Source: Aquamicrobium sp. (GTDB lineage Bacteria > Pseudomonadota > Alphaproteobacteria > Rhizobiales > Rhizobiaceae). From it: DNA of 6,832 nucleotides. Position 1 is the stretch's first letter, and each line of letters starts with the position of its first letter. Below, piece by piece: positions 6,372 through 6,832 of this stretch. The translations under genes were made by a program, and so were the position numbers. The notes beneath the pieces are model-generated. The model had not been told where the DNA came from. It saw nothing but the letters and a program-made list of their open reading frames with translations, and ran no database searches. Location of the stretch: positions 1 to 6,832 of the forward strand of contig JACZJD010000291.1 of NCBI GenBank assembly GCA_014860725.1, read 5' to 3'.

Positions 6372-6428
6372 CGCAAGGACCGCCTCCCGGCTGTCTGCGA
6401 CTAGCCCCTCCGGCGGGCCCCGAAGTCG

Positions 6429-6443
6429 TTATGACTTTGTTAA
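6429..6443. promoter_or_regulatory. CtrA-like motif in AT-richer promoter patch
   Basis: TTAT-N7-TTAA (6429-6432 and 6440-6443) differs by one base from the TTAA-N7-TTAA box bound by the cell-cycle regulator CtrA. It sits in the only AT-rich patch (about 6423-6456) of the 174-bp gap before the last gene. An inverted repeat GACTT-N4-AAGTC (6433-6437, 6442-6446) overlaps it and could instead be another operator. A weak TAGCGT (6455-6460) may be the -10. The patch as a promoter is likely; CtrA as its regulator is tentative. Confidence 0.35.
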
Positions 6444-6512
6444 GTCTGTTCTCCTAGCGTCGCTGCGGATGCACCGTCCGCCCTTGTGGCGGCGCGCGCC
6501 TTGGAGTGGGGC

Positions 6513-6832
6513 ATGCTTTCGATCTCGACGACCGTCTCGGCCGCGCTTGTGATCCTGCAACGGGCTGCCCCTGCGGGGAGCGCCGCGCGGCGCGATCCGT
6601 CAGCCACCGACCTGGTCGCGATCGCCAACGGCGTGGCGGGGCCGGGCATCTCGGCCGCCGGCGGGCACTCGGCCCAGGCCAAGGGCAGGATCGCGCAAGC
6701 CCTGTTCGACCGCAGCATCCCGGACGTCAACGGGATGAAGGTCCGCCTGATGGAGCGGCTGGGCGAGGAGCTCGGCATCTCCATGGAGGATTTTGACTCC
6801 GTGCGCTCCTACGGCCTCGCCATCCGGCAGGC
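6513..6832 (+). CDS. Hypothetical protein, N-terminal part (runs off right edge)
   Basis: The frame opens at ATG 6513, six bases after GGAG (6503-6506), and stays open to the window end, giving 106 complete codons. The start MLSISTTVSAALVILQRAAPAGSA is moderately hydrophobic, but too short and lacking the charge pattern of a clear signal peptide. Then come SATDLVAIANGVAG and a Gly/Ala/Ser-rich linker (about 45-58). A helical, charged region follows with DRSIPDVNGMKVRLMERLGEELGISMEDFDS. I recall unnamed rhizobial proteins with similar LVAIANG and MKV-LIERLG phrases, but no function is known to me. Codon use matches its neighbours. A separate promoter upstream, with a CtrA-like motif, suggests regulation distinct from the DUF465 gene. 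The coding call is good; no function is offered. Confidence 0.72.
   Translation, partial: MLSISTTVSAALVILQRAAPAGSAARRDPSATDLVAIANGVAGPGISAAGGHSAQAKGRIAQALFDRSIPDVNGMKVRLMERLGEELGISMEDFDSVRSYGLAIRQ

Noticed and set aside
6404..6418. GCCC/GGGC mini-hairpin as a second terminator
   Set aside because: Only four pairs with a 7-nt loop and no T tract; expected by chance in this composition.
6031..6552. 173-codon plus-strand frame overlapping the DUF465 gene and the last gene
   Set aside because: It is Ser/Arg/Pro-rich shadow sequence that begins inside the FNR/FixK-type site; the DUF465 frame in the same place is a clear family member.

Overview
The window is a GC-rich stretch (my estimate is roughly two-thirds G+C) from an alphaproteobacterium, most likely a member of the Hyphomicrobiales (Rhizobiales) close to the Mesorhizobium/Aquamicrobium/Nitratireductor group. 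This rests on the gene order fabD-fabG-acpP-fabF-mltG-yicC-gmk, on protein wording I recognise from that order, and on an FNR/FixK-type box and a possible CtrA-type box of the alphaproteobacterial style. The genus is an inference. All genes are on the + strand.

Region 1 (1-3137) is the core of type II fatty acid synthesis: the 3' two-thirds of fabD (malonyl-CoA:ACP transacylase), fabG (3-oxoacyl-ACP reductase), acpP (acyl carrier protein) and fabF (3-oxoacyl-ACP synthase II). FabD loads malonyl groups onto AcpP, FabF condenses them with the growing chain, and FabG reduces the ketone formed. The fabD-fabG gap holds a compact inverted array of 7-bp units (612-682) that also supplies the fabD stop codon. 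The fabG-acpP gap (145 bp) is long enough for a separate acpP promoter or leader.

Region 2 (3233-6001) holds mltG (membrane-bound endolytic murein transglycosylase), yicC (YicC-family endoribonuclease) and gmk (guanylate kinase). yicC and gmk are two bases apart, and the gmk ribosome-binding site lies in the last yicC codons. Two small GC-rich inverted repeats separate fabF from mltG.

Region 3 (6002-6832) is more accessory. A small DUF465/YdcH-like gene (6099-6338) sits behind a near-perfect FNR/FixK-type site, correctly placed relative to a -10-like hexamer, which suggests oxygen-responsive expression. A strong hairpin follows. Then an AT-richer patch with a CtrA-like motif precedes the start of an unrecognised protein gene that runs off the right edge.

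No mobile element, CRISPR array, tRNA or rRNA was seen. Apart from the heptad array and the oxygen-box promoter, this is ordinary conserved chromosome, and I found no evidence of an undescribed multi-gene system.
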